NCBI GenBank assembly: GCA_947589235.1 | Contig: CANQAX010000001.1 | Span: 21,163 to 85,162 of the forward strand | Length of the DNA: 64,000 nucleotides | Source of the DNA: an uncultured Clostridia bacterium | GTDB lineage: Bacteria > Bacillota > Clostridia > Christensenellales > Borkfalkiaceae | Direction of reading: 5' to 3' | Shown: one piece after another, positions 1-9,466 of the stretch | How the letters are laid out: each line of letters begins with the position of its first letter | How positions within the stretch are numbered: position 1 is the stretch's first letter | Made by a program: the position numbers and the translations under genes | The notes under the pieces: model-generated | What the model saw: the letters and a program-made list of their open reading frames with translations, nothing else | The model's database searches: none | Told to the model about the DNA's origin: nothing

Positions 1-1307
1 GAGATCCTCACCCGCTCGATCCGCGCACCCTCCTCTGCGACGCCCGCGAGGAGCCCGAGGTGGTAGTTGCTCGAAAAGGCGGCTGAAAACTTGTACGTCG
101 CGTCCTCGAAGGTGATGTCGTGAATGTACGCCGCGGCGCCCAACCTTCCGAAGATGCCGAAGCCCGTCTCGGTCGGGTCGTAGCGGGTCGCCGTCCTGTC
201 CACCGAAATGCCCTTGACGGTGTGGTTGTTTCCGTTCACCTCGCCGTTGAACACCTTGTTGGCGCCGCTGAACTCCGAAGTGTATTCGATGTCGCAATCG
301 AGCCAGATCCGCGCATTCGCGGTCGAAAGTGCGGACGCGAACTGCGAGGGCGTGCGCGCGATGTTCCATACTCCCTCGAGGAAGAAGGCGTACACCGTCT
401 TGACGGGGAAGCCGTTCTCCCCGATGTCCTCGGCGGAGGGATAGCGGTAGGAATTGAACGCGAACGTCTCCGAATCCGCCGCTTCCTCATACGTCTGCAC
501 CGCATTTTCGTACAAGCCGTAGAGGGTATATCCGTCCTTGCGGGGATACTCGGACGCGCCGGGGTCGAATGCCATCTCGCCGACGGTGCCGAAGTACTGC
601 TTGAGCTCGGTGCCCGTCACGGCGTCGAGCACGCGGATGTACGGCATGTCGATGTAGTGCGCATAGAGGGTGACGTCCTCCTCGACGCGGTTCCCCGCAA
701 AGTTCCACTTCGCGGACGTGTCAAGCGCCACTTCGACGCGGGTCACCCGAAGGGGGTTCCCCTCCCCGTCGAGAATGGCGGTCTTGCCGTCGAGCGAGTT
801 GACGAATCCGCGGCTCGTCATCGAGAAGGGCTCGTCGTCCTCCTCCTGCGAGAGGAGCCCGAGCGGGCTCAAGAAGAGCCGCTTGTCCTCCGCCGTATTG
901 AGGTAGGTCTCGCCGTCGGGGGCGAGAAGGTACCCCTCCGCGTCCGTCTTGATGGCGTTGCCGTCCTTGTCGTTGCGGAAGAAGTCGCCGTCCACGTCGA
1001 GCGGGTGCCCTTCCTCATCGGTCACGGCGAGATACCAGCCGTCGATGTACTTCTGTTCGACTTCGCCGCTCTCGAACTTGATGCCGAGGCGAGGGTCCCC
1101 GGGCGCGACCGCGATCCCCCCCTTCTTGAGACCGAGATACTGCGTCTTGCAGCTCACCGCGTCGAGAAGGTGGGACACGTTGTAGTTGAAGGTCACGAGC
1201 ACGTCGAACTTGCTCTCCTCCCCGCCCGAAGAACAGGCGGCGAAGGAGGCGGCAAGGCACGCCGCCATCACGCCCGTAAGAAGTGCCTGTACGATCTTTT
1301 TTCTCAT
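1..1307 (-). CDS. Surface lipoprotein with InlB-like and GLUG-like segments (3' end outside window)
   Basis: A secreted lipoprotein whose reading frame runs off the window, so about 435 N-terminal codons are visible. It starts at an ATG preceded by a GAGAGG Shine-Dalgarno. The first 24 residues form a lipoprotein signal peptide ending in a lipobox with Cys25 (FAAC). Near residues 220-265 there is a stretch ending in VEEDVTLYAHYI, the usual close of an InlB B-repeat. From about residue 365 the pattern NGNNHTVKGISV followed by FGIFGRLG looks like a GLUG repeat of bacterial adhesins and surface enzymes. It lies directly downstream of the large subtilase gene but has its own promoter. No catalytic domain is visible in the part seen; a cell-surface binding role is an inference. 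Confidence 0.75.
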   Translation of the reverse strand, partial: MRKKIVQALLTGVMAACLAASFAACSSGGEESKFDVLVTFNYNVSHLLDAVSCKTQYLGLKKGGIAVAPGDPRLGIKFESGEVEQKYIDGWYLAVTDEEGHPLDVDGDFFRNDKDGNAIKTDAEGYLLAPDGETYLNTAEDKRLFLSPLGLLSQEEDDEPFSMTSRGFVNSLDGKTAILDGEGNPLRVTRVEVALDTSAKWNFAGNRVEEDVTLYAHYIDMPYIRVLDAVTGTELKQYFGTVGEMAFDPGASEYPRKDGYTLYGLYENAVQTYEEAADSETFAFNSYRYPSAEDIGENGFPVKTVYAFFLEGVWNIARTPSQFASALSTANARIWLDCDIEYTSEFSGANKVFNGEVNGNNHTVKGISVDRTATRYDPTETGFGIFGRLGAAAYIHDITFEDATYKFSAAFSSNYHLGLLAGVAEEGARIERVRI

Positions 1308-1344
1308 GCTTTTCCTCTCGGAGTCCTGTCCTCTCCGTCCGACC

Positions 1345-1374
1345 ATTATATCGTGCGGGAGAGGGCTTTGTCAA
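1345..1374 (-). promoter_or_regulatory. Promoter of the surface lipoprotein gene
   Basis: On the minus strand a consensus -35 TTGACA (1369-1374) is followed after 18 bases by a consensus -10 TATAAT (1345-1350). It lies in the 86-base gap after the subtilase gene, so the lipoprotein can be transcribed independently. Confidence 0.75.
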
Positions 1375-1393
1375 CTTTTTTCGCGGGCAGAAG

Positions 1394-4300
1394 TTATTCC
1401 TTCTTGCCCTTGCGGAGCGCCGCCGCGCAGGCGAATGCCGCCGCGAGGGTGAGGGCGCACGCGCCGAACACCGCCACGGAGCTGCCGCAGCCGCCCTCGT
1501 CCTCTGCGGGAGGGGTCGTAGGTTCAGCGGGCGCCGAGGGATCGGACGAGCCCGTGACGTTCACGTACAGCCTGTACGTGAGCCCCTGATAGCCGATCTC
1601 GATGAAGGTATCGCCCGCCGAGAACACCGTCTTGTCGAGGGTGTAATCGGTCACGACGATCTCGGACGTGTCGTCGTAGATCGCCTTGACGACCATGCCT
1701 GCGGGCTCGAACGCCTCGCCCGCGTTGTAGCGGAGCTTGGCGGGAGACTTCGCGAGGACGAGCTCGGTGAGCTGTGCGGGTTCGCCGAACCTGCTCTTCG
1801 CGTCGCGGATCGCAGCTTCCGCCGCGAGCAGCCTCTCCTCATACGGCGCGAGGAGGGAAATTTGCCCCTCGTCGAACACCGAGTTGAACTTGTTGCGCGC
1901 CTCGCGCACGACGTTCCCTATCGTCTTGACCTCGTCGAGGCTCTGCGCCGCGGCGATGGAGTCCGCGGGAATGGCGTCGATGGCGTCCATTGCGGCGTGG
2001 CTCGTCTTGTCGGCGGCGTAGGGCGTCGTCTCGAAGGAGGTGAAGTAGAGCTCCCAGACGAAGGTGTCGTACCCCTTGCCGTTCTCGGGATAGCGGAGCG
2101 TCGCTTCGGCGCCCGTCGTGATGAGGTATCCGTTGAAGTTCGCGTAGTAGATGGCGTAATTGTTGGCGTACACGTAGTCATCGAACGCCGCCTCGAGCGT
2201 GGGCGCTTCCACCCCCTCGAAGGTGTACGATCCGATGGCGCTGCCGAAGAAGGCGTAGCTGCCGATTGCGGTCACCGTGTAGGGAACGGTGACGCTGCGG
2301 AGCGGGGACGTGCGGACTTCCGAGCAGTCGAACGCGGAATCGCCGATTCGGACGGTGCCCGTCGGAATGACGTATTCCTCACCCGCCTTGCCCGCGGGAT
2401 ATTGCAGAAGTTCGGAGCCGTTCTCCACCCTCGCGAACAGCACGCCGTCCGCCGAGTAGTAGTACGGGTTGCCCGCCGCCACCGTGATGGAGGTGAGGGA
2501 GGCGTTCTGCGCGAAGGCGCCCGCCCCGTAACTGCGGGTCTGCTTGCCGACGACCTCGACGAGATTGTCCGCGTCGTCGTATTCCCACCACGTCTCGCCG
2601 TAGGTGTAGGTGAGCGTCGCGGGGATATCGACCGTGCGGAGCGGCGTGATGGCGAACGCGTACGCGCCCACGCGCTGTAACTTCGGAATGTTGAGGGTGG
2701 TGATGCCGCTCTCCGCGAAGGAGTAGTAGCCCACGACCTCCGCCTGCGCAAGGTTCGCCGCGGTGAGGTTCTCGCAGAGGTAGAACGCCTGATCGCCGAT
2801 CGTCTTGGCGCCCGAAAGGTCTGCGCTCCGAATCCCGCTCGCATAGAACGCGCCCGCGCCGATCTCCTCGGCGCCCGAGATGTCGATGGTGCGGAGCCCC
2901 TTGCTCATCGCAAAGGCGTAGCTTCCGACCGTCTTGACGGAGTCTGCAACGGTGACCGAGGTGAGCGCGGTGTTGGACGCGAGGCGGCTTCCGCCCGCGG
3001 TCGAGCTGACGTTCGCGAACGCGTAGTCGCCGATGACCGCGCAGCCGTCGCCGAACACCGCCGTAGCGAGCACGGGGCAAGACAGGAACACGGCGGAGCC
3101 CATCTCGGTGACGTTCTTGAGGTTCACCGATGTGAGATGGGCGTTCGAGGAGAACGCGCCCGTCCCGAGGACGAGGTCGCCCGTCACTGCGGTGAGGTCG
3201 ACCGAGGTGAGGTTGGTCCCCGCAAAGGCGTAGGCGCCGATACGGGCGAGCCGCGAGGCGTTCGGGACCGCCGCAATTCCGCTGTTCATGAAGGCATAGT
3301 CGCCGATCTTCTCGGGCGAGCCGAAATCGACGCTTGCAAGCGATGTGCACCCTTGGAAGGCATAGGCGGGGACCTCACTGAGCGAGGAAAGCCCCGTCAC
3401 GCTCTCGAGCGAGGCGCAGTTGCGGAAGGCGCCGTCGCCGAGCGAGGTGAGCTCTGCCGCAAAGTCAAGCGTGCGGAACGCGCTGCCCGCGAAGGCGTAC
3501 GCGCCGACTTCCTTGACGTGCGAGACGTCGAGCTCGCTTATCCTGCTGTTTGCAAACGCGGAGGCGCCGATCTTCGTCACGCTCTCCCCGAGGGTGAGGT
3601 CCGTCTTGGCGACGGGGACGAGTTCGACGCAGGTGCCGTCCTTGCTGTAGAGGACGCCGTCCGTCTCGGTGTAGCGGGCGCTCTCGCCCGTGAGCTCGAA
3701 CGCCTCGAGATTCGTGCAGCCCGAGAAGGGCGCGGCGCTCTCGCAGACGAGAATTGTCTCGGGCGCGAGCTTGATCCTCGCGATGGAATTGCACCCCATA
3801 AAGGCATTTTGCCCGATCCGGACCGTTCCCTTCGGGAGAGCGAACTCCCCTGCCGCGTTCCCCTCGGTCATGCCGAGCGAGGTGCAGCCCGAGAAGGCAT
3901 TCGCGCCGATGTAGTTGAGTTCGACGCCGCTTCCGAACGTCACGGACTTCAAGTTCGTGCAGTCGAGGAAGGCGCCCTCCGCAATGCGGTTGCTGTTGAT
4001 CTCGATGGACGTGAGCGCCGTGCAGTTCGCGAACATGTGCGAACCGATGGCGGTGAACTCGCTCGTCGTCACGTTCGCGAGGCGGGTGCAGCCGTCGAAC
4101 ACGCCGTCGCCGCACACGCGGAGCCCGCTGATGTCGAGCGTCTCAAGGTTGGTGCAGCCGCGGAAGGCGTAGTCGAACGCCGTGGTGATACGCACGGAGT
4201 GGGTGATCTCGGTAAGGCTGGTGCAGCCGTCGAAGGCATACCGCCCGAAGGCGATGGTGCCCTCTCCCGTGTAGTCCGTCTCCTCGTCCACGAAGGGAAG

Positions 4301-7300
4301 GAGCTCGACCGTCTCAAGGGAGGTGCAGCCGTGGAAGGCATTGTTGTGCACGTACATGCACGCGCTCGGAATGACGACGCGGCGGAGATTGGTGCACCCC
4401 TCGAAGGCGTTCTCGGGGATCTCGGCGAGGGTGCTCGGCAGGACGATACTCGTGATGGTATCGTTGTTGCGGAAGCAGTACTCGTCGATGTACATGATGT
4501 TGAGGTCCTCGGGAATGACGACGTCGCCGCCCTCGTACCATTCATAGAGGGTGTAGCTCGTGATGCTGTAGCGGTACCCGACGTCGACGCGGATGCGCTT
4601 CTCGGAGACGTTGTACCCCTCGTCCGCGACGCGGATGACGAGGTATGCCGTGCCCTTTGCGACCGCGGTGACGTTGCCCGCCTCGTCCACGCGCATGACG
4701 TCGGAGTTGGTGCTCTCGAAGCTGTAGCGCACGACGGGGCAATACCACGGGCTGAGTTCCGCCCTTATCTGCACCTGCTGACCCGGGTTGAGGGTAAGCA
4801 TGTTGGTGTCGTTGATGTTGACGAGCGAATAGTCGTCGCCGAACACGGGCTTGACCTTGATCCGTTCGGGAATGGGAGCCGCGACGGGATCCCCTTCAAC
4901 GGTGACGTTGATCTGCGCCATCACGCGCGCCTCCGCCGTTCCCGCATCCTCATCGGTGGGATAGGTGAAGAGCTGCACGACGGTGGAGCCGACGTGATCG
5001 GCAAAGAGCTCCCTGTCGCGGACGAGCACGTTCATGTTGCTCGTCGACCACTGGAGGGCGCCCGCCGTCGCTTGATCGGGCAGGGCGTTGACGTTCACCT
5101 TGTAGTGCTCGTTGGGCGCAAGGGTGAGCTCGTACACGTTGTACGTCCCGTTGCGGTCGGTGACCGCTTCCTTGAAGGAGAGCTTGTTGTCGGTGCCGAG
5201 CGTGAGCGAATCGGGATAGTACACGTTGGTGAGCGAGCTGTCCACGGTGAGTTGGTACACCGACTGGTTCATCGCATAGTCCTCGACGGCGATGTAGAAC
5301 TCGCCCGTGCGGACGAACTCCTCATAGTAGTCGGTGATCTCGACGGAGACGGTCGACTTGGTCCCCTTCTGCCCGTAGACGGGGACGGGATATTCCCCGA
5401 AGAGGGTGAGCGTGTTGAGACCCGAGCCGCGGTCGGGACGGATGTAGCAGGGCATCACGTCCATGAGGTACTGGTTATCCGAGACCTCGAGGTCGAGGTA
5501 CACGCGGTACTTCGTCTCGCGGTTTTCGGTGTACGGGGCGAAGCGGATATGGTAGTCCTCGAGGAGCGGGTTCTCGGTGTCGATGGTGAAGTCGAACGTG
5601 AAGGTGTTGCGCTCGGGCTCGGCGGCATGTTCGCCGTCGTAGTCGAGGGTGCCCTTCATCGTGAAGGTGTACGTCGTGTTGTTCGAGAGCCCCCATTCGA
5701 GGGGATTGATCTCGAGCATGATGGTCGAGCCGCGGTTGGAGCCGCCCGCCGCGTACGACTTGCCGACGTTGTTCTCCGTCTTCTGATACACGACCTCCCC
5801 CGTCGTCTTGTCGCAGATGGTCATGTCAAGCGTCTTGGCGCCGCGGAGGAGACCCGCGTAGACCATGTACAGTTCATAGATGGTATGCGCGGACGTCGAA
5901 TCATAGATGGAGACCGCAGCCTTGTCCCTATCGGGATAGATCTCCGAGTCGAACGGGGACATCTCATAGAGATAGGTGCCGAGCGGAATGATGTAGGTGC
6001 GCTCATAGTAGAGCCCGAGCGCGCGCGTCTCGGCGGCGCTCGCCGCCTTCTTGTCCTCGGCGGGAACGGAAGGGTCGGCTTGGCTCTCCGCGATCTCGTA
6101 CGTGTCGTAGTCGAGAAGGGGCGCATCCGTCCAGTCGCCGTAGAAGGCGAGGAAGGGCACGCCGAGCGTCACGAGCGAATCGGACGTTCCCTCGGGCACG
6201 AGGGAGAGGAAGCCCTCCACATACATGCCGTTCGTGAAGCTGTTGTCGATGTAATTCTTTGCGGCGGCGCTGAGTTCGATGCTGACGGAGACCTTCACCT
6301 CGCCCTTTTCGGGAACGGTCACGGAGCTCACTTCCCTGCCGTCCTCGAGGGTGAAGCGGACGGTGCTGTCGTCGAGCATGTATGCCTTTTCGGCGACCGT
6401 CTTTTTGTCGGAGGCGAGCGTCTCGGTCATCACATAGGAGCCGAGCGAGTAAGTGGCGGGCGTATCGCCGACGTTGTGGACGGTGAATGTCATGCCGTCG
6501 TACACGCCCGAGCGGGACGGGTCGTCGCCGAGCTCGAACTTGGTGCGCTCGCAAGTGTTCCCCTCCTCATCTTCGACGGTGATGTAGCCCTGCGTGTTGA
6601 CCGCGGCGTGGATCCCCGCGAGCCCCGCGCCCTGCTTTCTCGGCGAGTAGGGATTGCCCTCCTCGTTGCGCGCGATGGTCGCCGTGCTCATGAGGAGCTG
6701 ATAGACGAGCGCGTTGAGTTCGGGACCCGAGAGGGGCGAATCATAGCCGTATTTTTGGTAATTCTGCTGCACGTACTGGCGAAGGAGCGCGACCGCGCCC
6801 GCCATGTTGGGCGACGCCATGCTCGTGCCGCTGAATTCGTCGTACCCGCCCGGAATGGACGAGGTGATCTCGCCGCCGTGCGCCGTGATCTCGGGCTTCA
6901 GCTTGAGGTCGGGAGTGGGACCCCAGCTCGAGAAATCGGACATGAACGGACCCGCGAGATAGTCGGGCGAGAAGGTGACCTGCCCCACGCGGTTGACGGC
7001 GTTGTCCGTCAAAATTTTGCCCGCGTCCATGCCGATGGAGCACGTCGGGACGGGGTCGGTGAGGTCGCCGAGCGACATGCGGATGGTGCCCGAAACGTTG
7101 TTATAGATGATACAGGCGACCGCGCCCTTGGACATCGCGTACTGGACTTTTTCTTGGAAGGTGATGTCGCCGCGCTTGATGAGGGCGATGGTGTTCCCCT
7201 GCTGGAGCGCGCGCGTGACCGAAGTGTTGTAGTCGGACAGCTTGCCGAGCCCGCCGACGACGACATAGTTCAGGGTGAGCTTTCCGTCGTGAATGAACTC

Positions 7301-8743
7301 GGTGCCCGCGTACTTCTTGTAGAGGTCCTCCATGAAGTCCTGCTCGTTGCCGTTCGCATCGGAGGAGTTGGTGATGAAGGCGACCTCGTCGGTATCGCCG
7401 ATCTGCATGTAGCGGGACTGCTGCCCGTTGATGGACGCGACGGAGAGCGCCGAGGCGTACGTCGAGGGCGAACCCACGGTGCCGCTGTCGGGATTGGTCG
7501 CAAGGTTGGTGCCGTTCGCGCCGCCGTAGCCCGACGAATAGTCGTTGCTCGCCGCGCAGACGAGGCTGATGCCCGCCTCGCCGATGGCATCGTAGACCGC
7601 CTGCACGTCCTCATCGCCCGTCTCGACGGAGAAGCCCGCCGAGGTGCCGAGGGACATGTTGATGACGTCCACGCCGAGCTTCACGCAGTCGGAGAGGGCG
7701 GCGAGGATATCGATGGTGTCGGCGCCGCCGAGCATCTCGCTGTCGGGATCGTCGGTGAACACCTTGCAGATGGCGAGCTGCGCCTCGGGCGCGACGCCGA
7801 TGAAGGTCTCCCCCGTCGCCTCGTTGAGGACCATCGAGTCATCCCTGCCCGCGACGATGCCCGCGACGTGCGTGCCGTGCGAGTTGTAGGAGGGATAGAC
7901 GTCGGGATCGTCGTCCGCGTAGTCGAACGCGAAGGGGACCTTTTCGTTGTAGTAGATCTGATCCGCCGTCGTTGTAGGATTCTTCGACTGGAGCGCGAGC
8001 CCCTCGGCGAATTTCTCCTCGACGTACGAACGGGAGAACTTCTTCTCGCCCGACGGCATGTTGCGGAACGCCTTGTGCGAGGCGTCGAGACCGGTATCGA
8101 GGACGGCGACGACCATTCCCTCGCCCTGCACGACGCCCTTCAGGTCGCTCGAATCATAGATACCCGTGGTGTACACGTTCGCGTCGTTGTCGACGGCGAC
8201 GGCGGGCGCCGCGTACGATTCGGAGAAGGTGACGTTCGCCACGCCCGGCATCTCGCGGATGGCGGCGACGTCGCCGCGGCGCACCTTGACGGCGACCGCG
8301 TCGAGAAGGGTGGTATAGGAGTACTTGCACTCGTAGTCGATCCCCTTCGCGGTGAGCGCGTTGAGGAAGGCGCGGTGGGACGCCTCGAGGGCTTCGGTGC
8401 GGCGCTTCGCCGCGTTCGTGCCCGCGTAGGACGCGAAGTCATATCTTCCCGCGCCGCCGAGGTACTGATCGATGACGCTCTCCCCGTCGAGGCGGATGAT
8501 CGCCCAGCGCTCCTCGTCGGACGAATAGGGATTCTTCTCGACGACGTCCGTGTTGAAGGAGCCGTTGCGGAGAGCCGACGCGTCTATTTGCCCCGTGACG
8601 TCCTTGAACCCCGTGGAGAGAGCCGCGGACGTGGTGAGGGCGCGGGCGCTCTCGCCGTTGAGGGCGGCGACCCCGCCCGCCATCGCGGCTGCCATCGCGA
8701 GGGCGAGCCCGCGCACGGCATATTTTTTCACATTGATCTTCAT
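1394..8743 (-). CDS. Secreted subtilisin-like (S8) protease fused to an LRR_5 array, 2449 aa
   Basis: A giant secreted serine protease. The start chosen is the ATG at 8743, which has a strong GGAGG six bases upstream; an upstream in-frame ATG at 8785 lacks one. Residues 1-35 are a signal peptide and about 60-180 an I9-like propeptide. The S8 domain carries the triad Asp216 (VAVLDTG), His289 (SHGTHVAG) and Ser641 (FSGTSMASPN), with oxyanion Asn400; a PA-type insert lies near 480-590. Fn3/Ig-like domains follow, then a BspA-type LRR_5 array from about 1390 to 2180 with repeated AFxGCTxL units, then an Ig-like domain near 2330-2400. The C terminus is a Pro/Glu-rich linker, GGCGSS, a hydrophobic helix and a basic tail, which suggests membrane anchoring. 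All triad residues are intact. The substrate is unknown; degradation of host or dietary protein is an inference. Confidence 0.9.
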   Translation of the reverse strand: MKINVKKYAVRGLALAMAAAMAGGVAALNGESARALTTSAALSTGFKDVTGQIDASALRNGSFNTDVVEKNPYSSDEERWAIIRLDGESVIDQYLGGAGRYDFASYAGTNAAKRRTEALEASHRAFLNALTAKGIDYECKYSYTTLLDAVAVKVRRGDVAAIREMPGVANVTFSESYAAPAVAVDNDANVYTTGIYDSSDLKGVVQGEGMVVAVLDTGLDASHKAFRNMPSGEKKFSRSYVEEKFAEGLALQSKNPTTTADQIYYNEKVPFAFDYADDDPDVYPSYNSHGTHVAGIVAGRDDSMVLNEATGETFIGVAPEAQLAICKVFTDDPDSEMLGGADTIDILAALSDCVKLGVDVINMSLGTSAGFSVETGDEDVQAVYDAIGEAGISLVCAASNDYSSGYGGANGTNLATNPDSGTVGSPSTYASALSVASINGQQSRYMQIGDTDEVAFITNSSDANGNEQDFMEDLYKKYAGTEFIHDGKLTLNYVVVGGLGKLSDYNTSVTRALQQGNTIALIKRGDITFQEKVQYAMSKGAVACIIYNNVSGTIRMSLGDLTDPVPTCSIGMDAGKILTDNAVNRVGQVTFSPDYLAGPFMSDFSSWGPTPDLKLKPEITAHGGEITSSIPGGYDEFSGTSMASPNMAGAVALLRQYVQQNYQKYGYDSPLSGPELNALVYQLLMSTATIARNEEGNPYSPRKQGAGLAGIHAAVNTQGYITVEDEEGNTCERTKFELGDDPSRSGVYDGMTFTVHNVGDTPATYSLGSYVMTETLASDKKTVAEKAYMLDDSTVRFTLEDGREVSSVTVPEKGEVKVSVSIELSAAAKNYIDNSFTNGMYVEGFLSLVPEGTSDSLVTLGVPFLAFYGDWTDAPLLDYDTYEIAESQADPSVPAEDKKAASAAETRALGLYYERTYIIPLGTYLYEMSPFDSEIYPDRDKAAVSIYDSTSAHTIYELYMVYAGLLRGAKTLDMTICDKTTGEVVYQKTENNVGKSYAAGGSNRGSTIMLEINPLEWGLSNNTTYTFTMKGTLDYDGEHAAEPERNTFTFDFTIDTENPLLEDYHIRFAPYTENRETKYRVYLDLEVSDNQYLMDVMPCYIRPDRGSGLNTLTLFGEYPVPVYGQKGTKSTVSVEITDYYEEFVRTGEFYIAVEDYAMNQSVYQLTVDSSLTNVYYPDSLTLGTDNKLSFKEAVTDRNGTYNVYELTLAPNEHYKVNVNALPDQATAGALQWSTSNMNVLVRDRELFADHVGSTVVQLFTYPTDEDAGTAEARVMAQINVTVEGDPVAAPIPERIKVKPVFGDDYSLVNINDTNMLTLNPGQQVQIRAELSPWYCPVVRYSFESTNSDVMRVDEAGNVTAVAKGTAYLVIRVADEGYNVSEKRIRVDVGYRYSITSYTLYEWYEGGDVVIPEDLNIMYIDEYCFRNNDTITSIVLPSTLAEIPENAFEGCTNLRRVVIPSACMYVHNNAFHGCTSLETVELLPFVDEETDYTGEGTIAFGRYAFDGCTSLTEITHSVRITTAFDYAFRGCTNLETLDISGLRVCGDGVFDGCTRLANVTTSEFTAIGSHMFANCTALTSIEINSNRIAEGAFLDCTNLKSVTFGSGVELNYIGANAFSGCTSLGMTEGNAAGEFALPKGTVRIGQNAFMGCNSIARIKLAPETILVCESAAPFSGCTNLEAFELTGESARYTETDGVLYSKDGTCVELVPVAKTDLTLGESVTKIGASAFANSRISELDVSHVKEVGAYAFAGSAFRTLDFAAELTSLGDGAFRNCASLESVTGLSSLSEVPAYAFQGCTSLASVDFGSPEKIGDYAFMNSGIAAVPNASRLARIGAYAFAGTNLTSVDLTAVTGDLVLGTGAFSSNAHLTSVNLKNVTEMGSAVFLSCPVLATAVFGDGCAVIGDYAFANVSSTAGGSRLASNTALTSVTVADSVKTVGSYAFAMSKGLRTIDISGAEEIGAGAFYASGIRSADLSGAKTIGDQAFYLCENLTAANLAQAEVVGYYSFAESGITTLNIPKLQRVGAYAFAITPLRTVDIPATLTYTYGETWWEYDDADNLVEVVGKQTRSYGAGAFAQNASLTSITVAAGNPYYYSADGVLFARVENGSELLQYPAGKAGEEYVIPTGTVRIGDSAFDCSEVRTSPLRSVTVPYTVTAIGSYAFFGSAIGSYTFEGVEAPTLEAAFDDYVYANNYAIYYANFNGYLITTGAEATLRYPENGKGYDTFVWELYFTSFETTPYAADKTSHAAMDAIDAIPADSIAAAQSLDEVKTIGNVVREARNKFNSVFDEGQISLLAPYEERLLAAEAAIRDAKSRFGEPAQLTELVLAKSPAKLRYNAGEAFEPAGMVVKAIYDDTSEIVVTDYTLDKTVFSAGDTFIEIGYQGLTYRLYVNVTGSSDPSAPAEPTTPPAEDEGGCGSSVAVFGACALTLAAAFACAAALRKGKKE

Positions 8744-9017
8744 AAATCCTCCGATTTCTACCGTCGTTTTTTTTCGGGTTTCCAAAGGCGGAACGCAAAC
8801 TTCGCCTTATAATATTGAAACAAAGATATGTTACTACTATTTCCGAATTTTTGCAACTTATTTGTATGCCATTTCGGAAATTTCACACGAAAATTTCATA
8901 AAAAAAGGAATTTATACGGAATTTACGCATAAATGTTGGCTGAACAGGGAAAATCTCTCTCCGCTTCCTCCCTTTTTCGGCGGAAAACGGCGGAAAACGG
9001 GCAAACCGAAGGGGAGA
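8744..9017 (-). promoter_or_regulatory. AT-rich leader and promoter region of the subtilase gene
   Basis: This gap is clearly AT-richer than its surroundings. A -35 TTGCAA (8851-8856) and a -10 TAACAT (8828-8833) with 17-base spacing face the subtilase gene. The transcript would have a leader of about 80 bases containing a small AAGGCG/CGCCTT hairpin. No gene is seen in the remaining 8860-9017. Confidence 0.5.
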
Positions 9018-9045
9018 CAAAAAAAGAACCCCGAAGCATTCGGGG
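9018..9045 (-). terminator. Rho-independent terminator of the tRNA cluster
   Basis: On the minus strand a perfect 7-bp stem CCCCGAA/TTCGGGG with a 3-base loop is followed by a T-rich tract (9019-9028). It lies directly downstream of tRNA-Cys. Confidence 0.85.
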
Positions 9046-9052
9046 AAAAATT

Positions 9053-9127
9053 TGGAGGCGCCACCCGGATTTGAACCGGGGAGTCAGGGTTTTGCAGACC
9101 CTTGCCTTACCACTTGGCTATGGCGCC
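9053..9127 (-). tRNA. tRNA-Cys(GCA)
   Basis: It folds into a full cloverleaf on the minus strand. The acceptor stem GGCGCCA pairs perfectly over 7 bp, the anticodon loop CTGCAAA gives GCA, the discriminator is U as expected for Cys, and CCA is encoded (9053-9055). It is the last gene of a three-tRNA transcript. Confidence 0.97.
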
Positions 9128-9152
9128 AAAAAAAACAGTGCGGAGCTGTGTT

Positions 9153-9227
9153 TGGAGCGGGAAACGAGACTCGAACCCGCGACATTCACCTTGGCAAGGT
9201 GACGCTCTACCACTGAGCTATTCCCGC
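9153..9227 (-). tRNA. tRNA-Gly(GCC)
   Basis: A minus-strand cloverleaf with a 7-bp acceptor stem GCGGGAA/TTCCCGC, anticodon loop TTGCCAA reading GCC, U discriminator and encoded CCA at 9153-9155. It is the middle gene of the Val-Gly-Cys cluster. Confidence 0.97.
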
Positions 9228-9250
9228 ATAAATTAGCTTTCCGCGCTGTA

Positions 9251-9326
9251 TGGTGGAAGTTATAGGACTCGAACCTATGACCCTTTGCTTGTAAGGCAAA
9301 TGCTCTCCCAGCTGAGCTAAACTTCC
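9251..9326 (-). tRNA. tRNA-Val(TAC)
   Basis: A minus-strand cloverleaf with acceptor stem GGAAGTT, anticodon loop CTTACAA reading TAC, discriminator A and encoded CCA at 9251-9253. It is the first gene of the cluster, just downstream of its promoter. Confidence 0.97.
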
Positions 9327-9339
9327 TTTTTGCTTGACT

Positions 9340-9368
9340 AATATAGCACATTTCGGCGGAGATTGCAA
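9340..9368 (-). promoter_or_regulatory. Promoter of the tRNA Val-Gly-Cys cluster
   Basis: On the minus strand -35 TTGCAA (9363-9368) and -10 TATATT (9340-9345) are separated by 17 bases. The -10 box ends 13 bases before the mature 5' end of tRNA-Val. Confidence 0.75.
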
Positions 9369-9424
9369 GCGATTTCTCTCCCGATTTTGTAATTTTTCGG
9401 ATTTTTTCGGAAGAGGTCCCGCCC

Positions 9425-9459
9425 GCGCCGCCCGTCCCCGCCACGGGGACGGGCGGCGC
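9425..9459 (-). terminator. Strong GC hairpin after pheT
   Basis: A perfect 16-bp GC-rich stem with a 3-base loop lies 8 bases after the pheT stop. It lacks an adjacent T tract, so it is either a weak intrinsic terminator or a 3' stabilising hairpin. Confidence 0.6.
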
Positions 9460-9466
9460 GCACGGT

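Noticed and set aside
3137..8812. A very long plus-strand open frame (1891 codons) opposite the subtilase gene
   Set aside because: High GC and biased third positions of the real minus-strand gene remove stops on the other strand. The translation is low-complexity Arg/Val/Gly/Asp-rich, with no domain and no ribosome site.
8933..9202. A small plus-strand gene before the tRNA cluster
   Set aside because: The frame runs through tRNA-Cys and tRNA-Gly in antisense and has no recognisable product.
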